The notes below the pieces were generated by a model. That model made no database searches. It saw only the letters and a list, made by a program, of their open reading frames with translations, and was not told the DNA's origin. The position numbers and the translations under genes are program-made. 56,533 nt of DNA, taken from an uncultured Clostridium sp. (GTDB lineage Bacteria > Bacillota > Clostridia > Clostridiales > Clostridiaceae). The DNA lies in contig NZ_CAJURG010000010.1 of assembly GCF_910588715.1 (NCBI RefSeq), forward strand, positions 1-56,533, in the 5' to 3' direction. Below are positions 43,219 through 52,292 of this stretch, in pieces. Numbering within the stretch: the first letter of the stretch is position 1; each line of letters begins with the position of its first letter.

Positions 43219-43256
43219 AAAATAAAGTCATTAATTTATTAATGACTTTATTTTTA
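43219..43256 (+). terminator. Terminator after the small ORF
   Basis: AATAAAGTCATTAA / TTAATGACTTTATT followed by TTTA. Confidence 0.75.
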
Positions 43257-43278
43257 TAAATATAAGGAGATTTATATA

Positions 43279-44241
43279 ATGAAGTTTAAAATTAGAACAT
43301 ATTTGTTATTAATAGTAGCATTTATAACTATGATAATTGTAGGTTGTTTTTTAAAACAAGATAATAATAGTTTTTCTAAGAAAGTTGAAGATAAGAATAA
43401 TATAGGGTATTTACCTATTTCAAGAGAAGTTCCTAATATAAGTATTGCATTATTAGATGAGTCAGGAAAAGTAAATAGTAATACAAATTATTATCTGAAT
43501 AGTGGAGAATAGTTTGAAAAATTTATAAATATAGGAAACTTTATTGATTTAAAAAGAGAATTTAAGTTAATAACCTTTATTGATTATGAAAAAAGAGAAT
43601 TTTATGTTGATGATAAATTAGTTAATGACTTTAATTTTTTATTAGATAAACAAGAAGATATTCAAATCCCAATAAAGTTACCAGAATTAAGTAAGGGATT
43701 GCATGATATTATATTTGCTATTGTAAAAGAACCAAATGACGATTTAGATGAACAATATAGAAGAGATACTGAAGAATTTCATACATTATATATAAGATTT
43801 AATTTAACGGTAGAATCTGAAGAATATAATAAACCAAGTTTTAACTTTACTGAATTAACTTATAATAATGACTCAGCAATTCCAGAGATTTTTTTACATG
43901 AAAATAAAAATGAATTAAAACAATTACCACTAATTAAAACTAAAGAGGATAAGTTAAATTTATATATGACAGTTGGAAATATATCTAATTCTGAGGTAAA
44001 GGAGTATGTTATTATTCTTTTAAAAGATTGGGAAATTATAAATAATAGCTTAAATAATGAGGATAAATTATTTTTGAAAGTGAATCCAATGGAAAAAACG
44101 ACAATTCCATTAACAATTGATATTTCTGAAAGTGGTTTGCATAATATTAATGCAATTTTAATAGAAAATCCATATCAAAAAATTAAGTTTGGTAGTGTTA
44201 AAATAATAAATAGTATTAGAGCAGGTGTTATAAAAGAATAA
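43279..44241 (+). pseudogene. Lipoprotein gene interrupted by an in-frame TAG
   Basis: One reading frame of 320 residues spans the region but has TAG at codon 78 (43510-43512). The first part is a lipoprotein: a hydrophobic signal and IIVGC with Cys23. After the TAG the frame continues without a start for about 60 codons (FEKFINIGNFIDLKREFK), then to the end with no frameshift. The context NSGE-TAG-FEKF suggests a CAG (Gln) to TAG change. AAGGAG precedes the first ATG. The later ATG at 43699 has no ribosome binding site. No homologue is recognised; an Ig-like extracellular protein is plausible from the strand-rich C terminus. Confidence 0.65.
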
Positions 44242-44268
44242 TTTAAAAATAGTGGAGTTAATATATTT

Positions 44269-44301
44269 AAGATGTACTGTAACAATGGTACATCTTTTTT
44301 A
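44269..44301 (+). terminator. Terminator after the broken lipoprotein gene
   Basis: AGATGTAC / GTACATCT followed by TTTTTT. Confidence 0.75.
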
Positions 44302-44602
44302 TATTACAATTAAAAAATAGATAGTTTTAGAAATACATTAATTATATTATTTAAGTATAGTTAACAATAAGATAAATATATAGAATAATTTATATTGTAT
44401 AGTAATTCTACATAAAGTAAAATAATAAATAACTACTCATTAAAATATCTAAAAATATAAAATTTAGAATGGAAATTTGTTGTATTGTGAACTAGTTTAT
44501 TGGATTAATAAAAACTTCAGCATTGATACGTTAAATAAAATATTGAGTAGAAGATAGCAAAATAATGAAATCATATGTATAAAAGTTTAAGGAGATGTTT
44601 TA
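44302..44602. other. Gene-free stretch before rsuA
   Basis: 300 bases of AT-rich DNA with no ORF, no clear promoter and no hairpin that I would support. The rsuA ribosome binding site AAGGAG is at its right end. Confidence 0.5.
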
Positions 44603-45319
44603 ATGGAAAGACTAGATAAGGTGTTATCTAATTTAGGTTATGGTACAAGAAAAGAACTTAAAAAAATTTGTAGAAGTGGATTAGTTGAAGTTAATGGGGA
44701 AATAGTTAAAGATAGTGGAATGCAGGTTGATCCTGAAAATGATAAAATTGTTATTAACGGTGAAGAAATTTTCTACAGAAAGTTTATTTATTTGATGATG
44801 AATAAACCAGATGGAGTAGTATCCGCAACTTTTGATAATAGAGATGAAACAGTAATTGACTTATTAGAAGTTGAACATCAGGTTTTTGAACCATTTCCAG
44901 TAGGAAGATTAGATAAAGATACAGTTGGATTATTATTATTAACTAATGATGGGGAATTAAATCATAGATTAATATCTCCAAAATGGAAGGTTGATAAGGT
45001 TTATTATGCAAAAATAGACAAAAAGGTTACTGATAAAGATATTGATAAATTTAAAGCTGGAATAACATTAGATGATGGTTATGTTTGCAAGGAAGCAAAG
45101 CTTGAAATATTAAATGCAACAGATGAAGGTTCAGAAGTTATGATTACTATTCAAGAAGGAAAGTTCCATCAAGTTAAAAGGATGTTTGAAGCAGTTGATA
45201 AAAAGGTTACATATTTAAAAAGAACAGAGTTTGGTACATTACCTTTAGATGAAGATTTAGAGGAAGGCGAATATAGAGAGCTTACAGACGAGGAATTAGC
45301 TATATTAAAGGGTTTTTAA
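44603..45319 (+). CDS. rsuA: 16S rRNA pseudouridine synthase (RsuA/RluB family)
   Basis: A 238-residue enzyme. The N-terminal S4 RNA-binding domain (MERLDKVLSNLGYGTRKELK) is followed by the pseudouridine synthase domain, with catalytic Asp in PVGRLDKDTVGLLLLTNDG (about 104). QEGKFHQVKRMFEAV is the second signature. The single-subunit RsuA family isomerises U516 of 16S rRNA in E. coli; RluB/E relatives act on 23S rRNA, so the exact site is inferred. AAGGAG precedes the ATG. It is a single-gene unit. Confidence 0.88.
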   Translation: MERLDKVLSNLGYGTRKELKKICRSGLVEVNGEIVKDSGMQVDPENDKIVINGEEIFYRKFIYLMMNKPDGVVSATFDNRDETVIDLLEVEHQVFEPFPVGRLDKDTVGLLLLTNDGELNHRLISPKWKVDKVYYAKIDKKVTDKDIDKFKAGITLDDGYVCKEAKLEILNATDEGSEVMITIQEGKFHQVKRMFEAVDKKVTYLKRTEFGTLPLDEDLEEGEYRELTDEELAILKGF

Positions 45320-45368
45320 CGAAAAAAATCAAAAAATGATATAAAAACATTCATATAAATACAAAATA

Positions 45369-45395
45369 GCAAGAAATTTTTCAAAAATATCTTGC
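45369..45395. repeat. 27-nt inverted repeat over the -35 of the candidate sRNA
   Basis: GCAAGAAATTTTT-C-AAAAATATCTTGC, 12 of 13 positions paired. It overlaps TTGCAA at 45392-45397, an ideal place for a repressor or activator site. Confidence 0.55.
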
Positions 45396-45420
45396 AATAT
45401 AAATTTTTCTTTACTATAAT
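45392..45420 (+). promoter_or_regulatory. Promoter of a candidate sRNA
   Basis: TTGCAA (45392-45397), 17-base spacer, TATAAT (45415-45420). It is not followed by any ORF. Confidence 0.75.
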
Positions 45421-45426
45421 ATTATT

Positions 45427-45516
45427 GCAAGGATAAATAAAAGGAATTAAATAGCCCCCTTTTTATTTATTGTTTATTGCTGAAGCGCAACCTAGCCCCA
45501 AGGGTTGCGTTTTTTT
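45427..45516 (+). ncRNA. Candidate small RNA with two C-rich loops
   Basis: About 90 nt from the promoter above to an intrinsic terminator. Hairpin 1 is ATAAATAAAAGG / CCTTTTTATTTAT, with AATAGCCC in its loop. Hairpin 2 is the terminator CGCAACC / GGTTGCG, with CTAGCCCC in its loop, followed by seven T. Both loops show AGCCCC, complementary to G-rich Shine-Dalgarno sequences, as in C-rich sRNAs of other Firmicutes (RsaE/RoxS or CRR-type). No ORF is present. Direct homology to a known RNA is not established. Confidence 0.6.
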
Positions 45517-45567
45517 GCGTATAAAAATGTATTAATTTAAATAATATTAGTATAAGTTTTGATTTAT

Positions 45568-45626
45568 TAAATTTAAAAAAGTCTGTTATTATATCGAAGT
45601 AATATAATAATAGACTTTTTAAATTT
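45568..45626. terminator. Long hairpin of uncertain role
   Basis: AAATTTAAAAAAGTCT pairs with AGACTTTTTAAATTT, and the inner GTTATTATAT with ATATAATAATA. There are T-rich edges on both strands, so it could terminate either direction. It lies between the sRNA and pcrA. Confidence 0.55.
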
Positions 45627-45736
45627 AACGATTAAGGTAATAATATATATTAACTATGTTATAATAACTTTTATATAGATTGTATGTTAGATTAAAATGT
45701 ATAATTTGGTCGTAAAAATGAAGGGAGGATGTTCTT

Positions 45737-48064
45737 TTGGATTTAAAATCTTTATTAAATAAAGAACAATATGAAGGTGCAGTAACTGTTGAAGGGCCTG
45801 TGCTTATTTTAGCAGGAGCAGGTTCTGGTAAAACTAGAGTTTTAACACATAGAATGGCTCATATGATAGAAGATTTAAATATTTTTCCTTATAAAATATT
45901 AGCAATAACTTTTACAAATAAAGCTGCTAAGGAAATGCAGGAGAGGGTTCATGCACTTATAGGGGATAAGGCTAATGATATGTGGATATCTACATTCCAT
46001 TCAACTTGTGTAAGAATATTAAGAAGAGAAATAGAAAAGTTAGGATATAAAAGGAATTTTACAATATATGATAGTTCAGACCAAAAAACTCTTGTTAAGG
46101 AATGTATGAAAGTCCTTAGTATAAATGATAAAGAAATAACTGAAAATGAAATAATGAGTAAGATAAGCAAAGCAAAAGATAATATGCAAAGTGCTGATTC
46201 TTATTATAGGGAACATGAACATAATTTTAGAGAAAAGAAAATTGCAGAAGTTTATAAGATGTATCAAAAAAGGTTGAAAGAAAATAATGCCTTAGATTTT
46301 GATGATTTAATTTGTAAAACTGTAGAATTATTTAAGAAAAATCCAGAAACTTTGGAGTTTTATCAAAGAAAGTTCCAGTATATTATGGTAGACGAATATC
46401 AAGATACAAATGGGGCTCAATATGAATTTGTAACATTACTTGCAGCAAAACATAGGAATATTTGTGTTGTAGGGGATGATGACCAATGCATATACCAATG
46501 GCGTGGGGCAGATATTAAGAATATTCTTGGTTTTGAAAAGGACTATCCAGATGCAAAGGTAATAAAGTTAGAGCAAAATTATCGTTCAAAAGCTAATATA
46601 TTAAATGCAGCTAATGTTGTTATAGTTAACAATTCAAATAGAAAAAGTAAGGTTCTTAGAACAGAGCAAGATTCAGGTAGCAAAGTTAAAGTATATAGAG
46701 CATATTCAGATGGTGATGAAGGTACATTTGTAGCTAATCAAATAGAAAAAATAAAGAAGGAGCAAAATAAGCAATATAAAGATTTTGCTATACTTTATAG
46801 AACAAATGCTCAATCTCGTATATTTGAAGAAAGTTTAAGAAGATCAGCTATAGCTTATAAAATTGTTGGTGGAACTAAGTTCTATGACAGAAAAGAAATT
46901 AAGGATATGTTAAGCTATTTAAAAGTATTAGTTAATCCTTCTGATAGCATAGCATTAAGAAGAATAATAAATGTTCCTAAGAGAGGAATAGGAGATGCAA
47001 CTATACAAAAAGTTTTAGATTTTGCTGAAAGTTATGAATTACCTTTATGGGATGCGTTATCAGAGGTTAGAACTATTCCAACTTTAACTGCAAGAAATTG
47101 TGCAGGGATTGAAAAATTCATGGAACTTATGGAAAATTTAATGATGATTTCTGAAACTGTTCCAGTATCTCATTTAATTCAAACAATTTTAGAAGATACT
47201 GGTTATATTAGAGAGCTTGAAGCTTCAAAACAAATTGAGGATAAAAGTAGAATAGAAAATTTAAAAGAACTTGTATCTGATGCTGTTGACTTTGAAAAAA
47301 ATTATGAAAAAGAAAAAGAAGCAGGTTCAAGTGAATTTGACATAAATAAAACTCAATTAGAAGCTTATTTAGAAAAGGTTTCTCTTGTTCAAGATACAGA
47401 TAAATTAGAAGATGAAGAAAATGAAAATGGTAGTGTTGTTTTAATGACTATTCATAGTGCAAAGGGATTAGAGTTTCCAGTAGTATTTATGGTTGGTATG
47501 GAAAATGGAATATTTCCTGGGCAAGCATCATTTAATAGTGATTCTGAAATGGAGGAATCAAGAAGACTTTGTTATGTTGGTATAACTAGGGCAAAGGAAA
47601 CTTTATTTATGACTTCTGCTGAAGTTAGAAGAGTATTTGGTAGAACAGTTTCTTATCCTCAATCAGATTTCATTTCAGAAATTAAACCTGAACTTAGAGA
47701 ATATGTTACAATGATTGGTGAAAATAAGGGCAGCACAGAACTTTTAAAAAATAAGTCCTTTAATAATAGATTTAATTCACAGGTTAGTAATCCACATAGT
47801 TTAAGAAGTAATTATGGAACTTTTGAAAATAGAAATTTTGGCTTAAGAAGTAATAAAAATTCTATATCAAATAAAGAGTTAGGATATTCTAATATTAATG
47901 CTTCTGAGGTTAGTATTGGAAGAAAGGTTAAACATGATAAATTTGGTGAGGGAACAATAGTTGCTATAACTGATATAAATGGAGATAAGAAGTTAACAAT
48001 AGCATTTAATCAGCAAGGAGTAAAAAATTTATTGTTATCAATGGCAAAGTTAGAAATTTTATAA
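45737..48064 (+). CDS. pcrA: ATP-dependent DNA helicase PcrA (UvrD/Rep family)
   Basis: A 775-residue SF1A 3'-5' helicase in DNA repair and rolling-circle replication. Motif I is AGAGSGKTRVL, motif II is VDEYQDTN, QCIYQWRGAD is motif III, and LMTIHSAKGLEFPVVF and RLCYVGITRAKETL are motifs V and VI. The C-terminal tail (about 715-775) has the PcrA RNA-polymerase interaction module (IGRKVKHDKFGEGTIV). It starts at TTG, which has AAGGGAGGA seven bases before it; no ATG is suitable. ligA follows 85 bases on, as in many Firmicutes where pcrA and ligA are neighbours. Confidence 0.96.
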   Translation: MDLKSLLNKEQYEGAVTVEGPVLILAGAGSGKTRVLTHRMAHMIEDLNIFPYKILAITFTNKAAKEMQERVHALIGDKANDMWISTFHSTCVRILRREIEKLGYKRNFTIYDSSDQKTLVKECMKVLSINDKEITENEIMSKISKAKDNMQSADSYYREHEHNFREKKIAEVYKMYQKRLKENNALDFDDLICKTVELFKKNPETLEFYQRKFQYIMVDEYQDTNGAQYEFVTLLAAKHRNICVVGDDDQCIYQWRGADIKNILGFEKDYPDAKVIKLEQNYRSKANILNAANVVIVNNSNRKSKVLRTEQDSGSKVKVYRAYSDGDEGTFVANQIEKIKKEQNKQYKDFAILYRTNAQSRIFEESLRRSAIAYKIVGGTKFYDRKEIKDMLSYLKVLVNPSDSIALRRIINVPKRGIGDATIQKVLDFAESYELPLWDALSEVRTIPTLTARNCAGIEKFMELMENLMMISETVPVSHLIQTILEDTGYIRELEASKQIEDKSRIENLKELVSDAVDFEKNYEKEKEAGSSEFDINKTQLEAYLEKVSLVQDTDKLEDEENENGSVVLMTIHSAKGLEFPVVFMVGMENGIFPGQASFNSDSEMEESRRLCYVGITRAKETLFMTSAEVRRVFGRTVSYPQSDFISEIKPELREYVTMIGENKGSTELLKNKSFNNRFNSQVSNPHSLRSNYGTFENRNFGLRSNKNSISNKELGYSNINASEVSIGRKVKHDKFGEGTIVAITDINGDKKLTIAFNQQGVKNLLLSMAKLEIL

Positions 48065-48072
48065 GAGTTATA

Positions 48073-48120
48073 TAAAAGAGGTGGCAAGCTTAAGATTAAA
48101 CTCTTAGCTTACCACTTTTA
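48073..48120 (+). terminator. Terminator or attenuator between pcrA and ligA
   Basis: AAAAGAGGTGGCAAGCTTAAG / CTTAGCTTACCACTTTT with small mismatches. The tail has few T, so read-through into ligA is likely. Confidence 0.6.
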
Positions 48121-48148
48121 ATTTGTAAGTTAAGGAAGGATGGCTTTA

Positions 48149-50134
48149 ATGGATAAGAAAATTCGTATAGAGGAATTGGTTGAACTTTTAAATAAATATG
48201 CTTATGAATATTATTCTTTAGATAATCCATCAGTATCAGATAAAGAATATGATATTAAATATGATGAATTAAAGTCTTTAGAAGAAGAAACAGGATATGT
48301 ATTACCTTATTCACCAACTCAAAGAGTAGGTGATGTAATTCTTAAGGGATTTAATAAATATACACATAAAGCAAAGCTTTGGAGTTTAGATAAGGCTCAA
48401 AATTTTGATGAAATAAGGGATTGGCATAATAGAAATATTAAATTTGTAAATGAAATGAATTATAAGGGTGAAAATTTACCTAGTCTTAGATATGTTATAA
48501 CTAAAAAATTTGATGGATTAACTATTAATTTAACATATGATGAAAATGGTATACTTCAAAAGGCTGCAACGAGGGGAAATGGTGAAACTGGAGAAGAAGT
48601 AACAGCTCAAGTTAAAACAATAAAAGAAATTCCACTTAAAACTTCAAGTAGTGATTTATTTGAGGTTCATGGTGAAGCAATAATGACAGTTGAAGCTTTT
48701 AATAAGTATAATTCTATATCTGATGTGCCACTTAAAAATTTAAGAAATGGTGCAGCTGGTGCTTTAAGAAATTTAAATGTTAAAGAAACGGCGAGAAGAG
48801 GTCTTTCTGCATTTTTCTATGATGTTGGATACAAAGAGGGAGAAAACTTTAAAACTTATGAAGAAATGCTTAATTTTATAAAAGAAAAAGGACTTCCTAT
48901 GGATGATTATATAAGATATGCAACTACTTTAGAGGAAATAGATAAATATATAAATGAAATTAAGGATATGAGATTTGATTTAAATTATGATATTGATGGA
49001 GTAGTTATTGCTATAGATGATATAAAAACTAGGGAACTTTTAGGGTATACAGTTAAATTTCCTAAATGGGCAATTGCATTTAAATTTAAAGCACAAGAAG
49101 TAACTACTAAACTTTTAGATGTTGAATGGAATGTTGGTAGAAGTGGTAGAGTTGGGCCTACTGCAATTCTTGAACCTGTTGAACTTGCAGGAGTTACCGT
49201 TAAGAGAGCAACTCTTAATAATATGGATGATATTAAAAGAAAAGGTGTAATGATAGGTGCAGATGTATTTGTTAGAAGATCTAATGATGTTATTCCAGAA
49301 ATTATGGGAGTTGTTAAAGATAGTTTAGAAAATGCGATAGAAATTAAAATTCCAGAAACATGTCCAGCATGTGGAAGTCATCTAGTATTAGATGGAGCTC
49401 ATTATTTTTGCGAAAATACATTATCTTGTAAGCCTCAAATGGTAAAAAGTATAGTTCATTTTGCTTGTAGAGATGCTATGAATATTGAAGGTTTTTCTGA
49501 GAAAACAGCAGAGCAGTTATTTGAAAAACTTGATATAAGATCAATTGCAGATTTATATAAATTAGAATATGATAAATTAATAACTTTAGATAAATTTGGA
49601 CCAAAGAAGGCTCAAAATTTGTTAGATGCAGTAGAAAGAAGCAAAACACCTGAACTATATAGGTTTATATATGCTTTGGGAATTCCAAATGTAGGAGTTA
49701 AAACAGCAAAGGATTTGGTTAATAGATTTAAATCTTTAGATGGATTAAAAAATGCTACTTTTGAAGATTTAGTGTCTGTACAAGATGTTGGTGATGTTGT
49801 AGCTAAGTGTGTTTTAGAGTTTTTCAAAGAAGAAAAGATATTAGATATTATAAATGATTTATTAAGTCTTGGAGTAAATCCTTTATTTGAAGAGCAAGTG
49901 ATTATTGAAAGTTCATTTAGTGGAAAAACTGTAGTAGTTACAGGAAGTTTGAAAAATTATTCTAGAGGTGAAATAAAAGCTAAGCTTGAATCTTTAGGGG
50001 CAAAGGTTTCTGGAAGTGTAAGTAAGAAAACAGATTATGTAATAGCCGGGGAAGAGGCAGGTTCTAAATTAACTAAAGCACAAGATTTAGGTATTTTTAT
50101 ATTATCAGAAGAAGAATTTGAAAAGATGATTTAA
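48149..50134 (+). CDS. ligA: NAD+-dependent DNA ligase LigA
   Basis: A 661-residue ligase that seals nicks using NAD+. The Ia domain holds the NMN site (YEYYSLDNPSVSDKEYD). The adenylated Lys is Lys120 in KKFDG, where most family members read KxDG. The OB fold follows, then a C4 zinc finger (CPACG, later CENTLSC), HhH repeats (about 440-585) and a C-terminal BRCT domain (FSGKTVVVTGSL). The ATG at 48149 is preferred over 48140 because AAGGAAGG then has better spacing. It follows pcrA, its usual neighbour. Confidence 0.95.
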   Translation: MDKKIRIEELVELLNKYAYEYYSLDNPSVSDKEYDIKYDELKSLEEETGYVLPYSPTQRVGDVILKGFNKYTHKAKLWSLDKAQNFDEIRDWHNRNIKFVNEMNYKGENLPSLRYVITKKFDGLTINLTYDENGILQKAATRGNGETGEEVTAQVKTIKEIPLKTSSSDLFEVHGEAIMTVEAFNKYNSISDVPLKNLRNGAAGALRNLNVKETARRGLSAFFYDVGYKEGENFKTYEEMLNFIKEKGLPMDDYIRYATTLEEIDKYINEIKDMRFDLNYDIDGVVIAIDDIKTRELLGYTVKFPKWAIAFKFKAQEVTTKLLDVEWNVGRSGRVGPTAILEPVELAGVTVKRATLNNMDDIKRKGVMIGADVFVRRSNDVIPEIMGVVKDSLENAIEIKIPETCPACGSHLVLDGAHYFCENTLSCKPQMVKSIVHFACRDAMNIEGFSEKTAEQLFEKLDIRSIADLYKLEYDKLITLDKFGPKKAQNLLDAVERSKTPELYRFIYALGIPNVGVKTAKDLVNRFKSLDGLKNATFEDLVSVQDVGDVVAKCVLEFFKEEKILDIINDLLSLGVNPLFEEQVIIESSFSGKTVVVTGSLKNYSRGEIKAKLESLGAKVSGSVSKKTDYVIAGEEAGSKLTKAQDLGIFILSEEEFEKMI

Positions 50135-50142
50135 TATAAAAT

Positions 50143-50197
50143 AAAGGAGCTATATCATATTGAAATTTTTAGATTTAATATGATATAGCTCTTTTTT
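50143..50197 (+). terminator. ligA terminator; dispersed palindrome copy E
   Basis: AGGAGCTATATCATATTGAA (pairs to TTTAATATGATATAGCTCT), then TTTTTT. It is the most regular copy of the family, very close to copy A. Confidence 0.85.
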
Positions 50198-50254
50198 ATA
50201 TAGATTTATAAATTGTTATTAATAGATTATAAGGATTATTCTGATTATTTATGT

Positions 50255-50539
50255 TTATTTTATATTATCATCAAACTTTATAATATTATCTCCGTCATTA
50301 GAAGCTAAATCTTCCATTAAAAAGTTTGTATCTAAAGAAACTTCATCTGCATTTGATATTTTTTCAAGAGATGATATGCTTTTATTTATTTTTTCTAATA
50401 AAAATATTTGTATCCTTTGATTTTTAGCCATTTTAAGAAAGGCTATGAAAGACCATATCCCAATAAACATAAAACAAATCATAAAAATAATAGCTACTGA
50501 TTGAAAAATTATTTGAACCACTTGCAGTGCAGTTGTCAT
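50255..50539 (-). CDS. Small membrane protein of unknown function
   Basis: A 94-residue protein with an N-terminal membrane segment (about 5-35, rich in Phe, Ile and Met) and an acidic soluble tail (DEVSLDTNFLMEDLASNDGD). A short amphipathic stretch (QIFLLEKINKSISSLEKI) may form a coiled coil. GGAGGT lies before the ATG on the minus strand. The family is unknown. It could be a small membrane anchor or regulator. Confidence 0.6.
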   Translation of the reverse strand: MTTALQVVQIIFQSVAIIFMICFMFIGIWSFIAFLKMAKNQRIQIFLLEKINKSISSLEKISNADEVSLDTNFLMEDLASNDGDNIIKFDDNIK

Positions 50540-50751
50540 ATTTCATACCTCCATGATTTTATAAAAAAATTAAATATTTATTTAGTAATTTTGTTTACTT
50601 TTTAATATGAAAATTTTCAATATTGTTTAGAAGTATTATATCATAAATTGGAAACAATGATATAAAAAAATAGTAACTTAATATTTTAAAAGATTAATTA
50701 ATAGTAATTATGTCTATAATTAAAAAAAGAATATAGAAAGGAGGAATTAAT

Positions 50752-52245
50752 TTGAAAAAAATAATATTAACTATTTCCATTTCTATTGTAACTATAATTG
50801 TTTTATTAAGTTTTATAGATAGAACACCACAGCAAGTTTCAAACAATACAGCAGATATTGTTTATTCTATAAATAGTATACCAAAAAATTTAAAATCTAT
50901 AGGAGATTTATACAAAAGGCAACAAGATATAGTTTGTGCGACTAGTAAGGGATTAGTAGAGCTTGATTCTAATGGAGACATAAAGCCAGTATTAGCAGAA
51001 AGTTATCAGGTGACTGAAGATGGATTAGAATATGTTTTTAAAATAAGAAATGATGTATATTGGAGTAACGGAAATAAAATAACACCAGAGGATATTGTAT
51101 CTTTTTTTAGGGAAGTGATTACAGAAGATAATGAAATATCAGCATTATTAAATGTTTTTGGAGTAAAAGAATATTTAGAAAGCAATAAAAGTTTTAATGA
51201 AACAGTGGCAATTACTATTGATAAAGATAATATAAAAATAAGATTAAATTCAAAGGATGATGGATTTATTGAAGAATTAACAAAGCCACAATATAGATTA
51301 AGAAAAGATGTTTTATTTTGGGAAGATATAACTTCAAATTATAAAAAAATTCCTTATTCAGGAGATTATTATATAGATGTTATAAGTGAAAAGGAAATTA
51401 TATTAAAAAGAAATGAAAAATCTAGTGTAGAATTAGCACAAACAATACACTTAGTTAAGGATGATAGTGAAGACTTAGCATTAGCAGCTTTTGAAATAGG
51501 GGATAGGGATATTGTAATCAATCCACCTAAAAGTCAATTGGAAAGATTAAAAAAGGAAAATAAATTAGTGGAGGCAATATCAGATGAGGCATTGTATTTA
51601 GCATTTAATGTAAATAGTTCTAATTTTTCTAATGAGGTAAAAAATGAAATTTATAGGCTAGTAAATACAGCTATAGAAGAATATCAAAATCAAAATAAAA
51701 TATTAGTTGAATTAGCAGAGTGTAGTTATTTTAGAGAAGATAAAGAGGATTTGACAAAACTTCAAAGTCGAAATGTTATGGTAAATACTGAAAAAAATAT
51801 ATCTATGCCGAGTAAAATTGTTTTAGTAGCTGAGGAGAGCTTAGAAAATAAGGATATAACTAATTATATATATAATTGGTTTAAGAATAATACAGATATT
51901 ATAGTTGTATCTAATTTATTATCAGAAGAAGATATGAACTTAATCAGTGAAAAAAATTATTATGATATTGCTTTAGTTAATGTTTATGCAAAATTAGAAG
52001 ATGATGAACAACTTTTTAATACTATTTCCAATTTTTTACCGAAGAAAAAAAGAGAAATGATAAATAATTCAAGCTCTAAAGCTGAAAAAGAAGAATTATT
52101 TGCAGAAATAGAAGAGGAGCTTTTTAATAATTATAGGATATTACCGTTATTATTTTATAATGATACAATAGCAGTTGATAGTATTATTGATAAAAGTATA
52201 TTAGATGGAAATGGAAATATAGATTTTAAAAGCATAAAAAAGTAA
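50752..52245 (+). CDS. Orphan family-5 extracellular solute-binding protein
   Basis: A 497-residue SBP_bac_5 (oligopeptide-binding OppA type) protein. The N-terminal hydrophobic segment (5-22) has no lipobox Cys, so it may remain anchored by this helix or be released. ATSKGLVELDSNGDIKPVLAESYQVTEDGLEYVFKIR is shown here only by its pieces: ATSKGLVELD, then PVLAESYQ, then EYVFKIRNDVYW, the family-5 signature. It starts at TTG with AAAGGAGG eight bases before it. No ABC permease or ATPase genes are adjacent, so it is an orphan receptor or has a non-transport role. The sequence is diverged in the C-terminal half. Confidence 0.8.
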   Translation: MKKIILTISISIVTIIVLLSFIDRTPQQVSNNTADIVYSINSIPKNLKSIGDLYKRQQDIVCATSKGLVELDSNGDIKPVLAESYQVTEDGLEYVFKIRNDVYWSNGNKITPEDIVSFFREVITEDNEISALLNVFGVKEYLESNKSFNETVAITIDKDNIKIRLNSKDDGFIEELTKPQYRLRKDVLFWEDITSNYKKIPYSGDYYIDVISEKEIILKRNEKSSVELAQTIHLVKDDSEDLALAAFEIGDRDIVINPPKSQLERLKKENKLVEAISDEALYLAFNVNSSNFSNEVKNEIYRLVNTAIEEYQNQNKILVELAECSYFREDKEDLTKLQSRNVMVNTEKNISMPSKIVLVAEESLENKDITNYIYNWFKNNTDIIVVSNLLSEEDMNLISEKNYYDIALVNVYAKLEDDEQLFNTISNFLPKKKREMINNSSSKAEKEELFAEIEEELFNNYRILPLLFYNDTIAVDSIIDKSILDGNGNIDFKSIKK

Positions 52246-52290
52246 AGAGGTAATCAAGGAAATATTTATATTCCTTGATTACCTCTTTAT
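52243..52290. terminator. Bidirectional terminator between convergent genes
   Basis: TAAAGAGGTAATCAAGGA / TCCTTGATTACCTCTTTA with T/A tails on both strands; it serves the solute-binding gene (+) and the 569-residue unknown gene (-). Confidence 0.88.
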
Positions 52291-52292
52291 AA

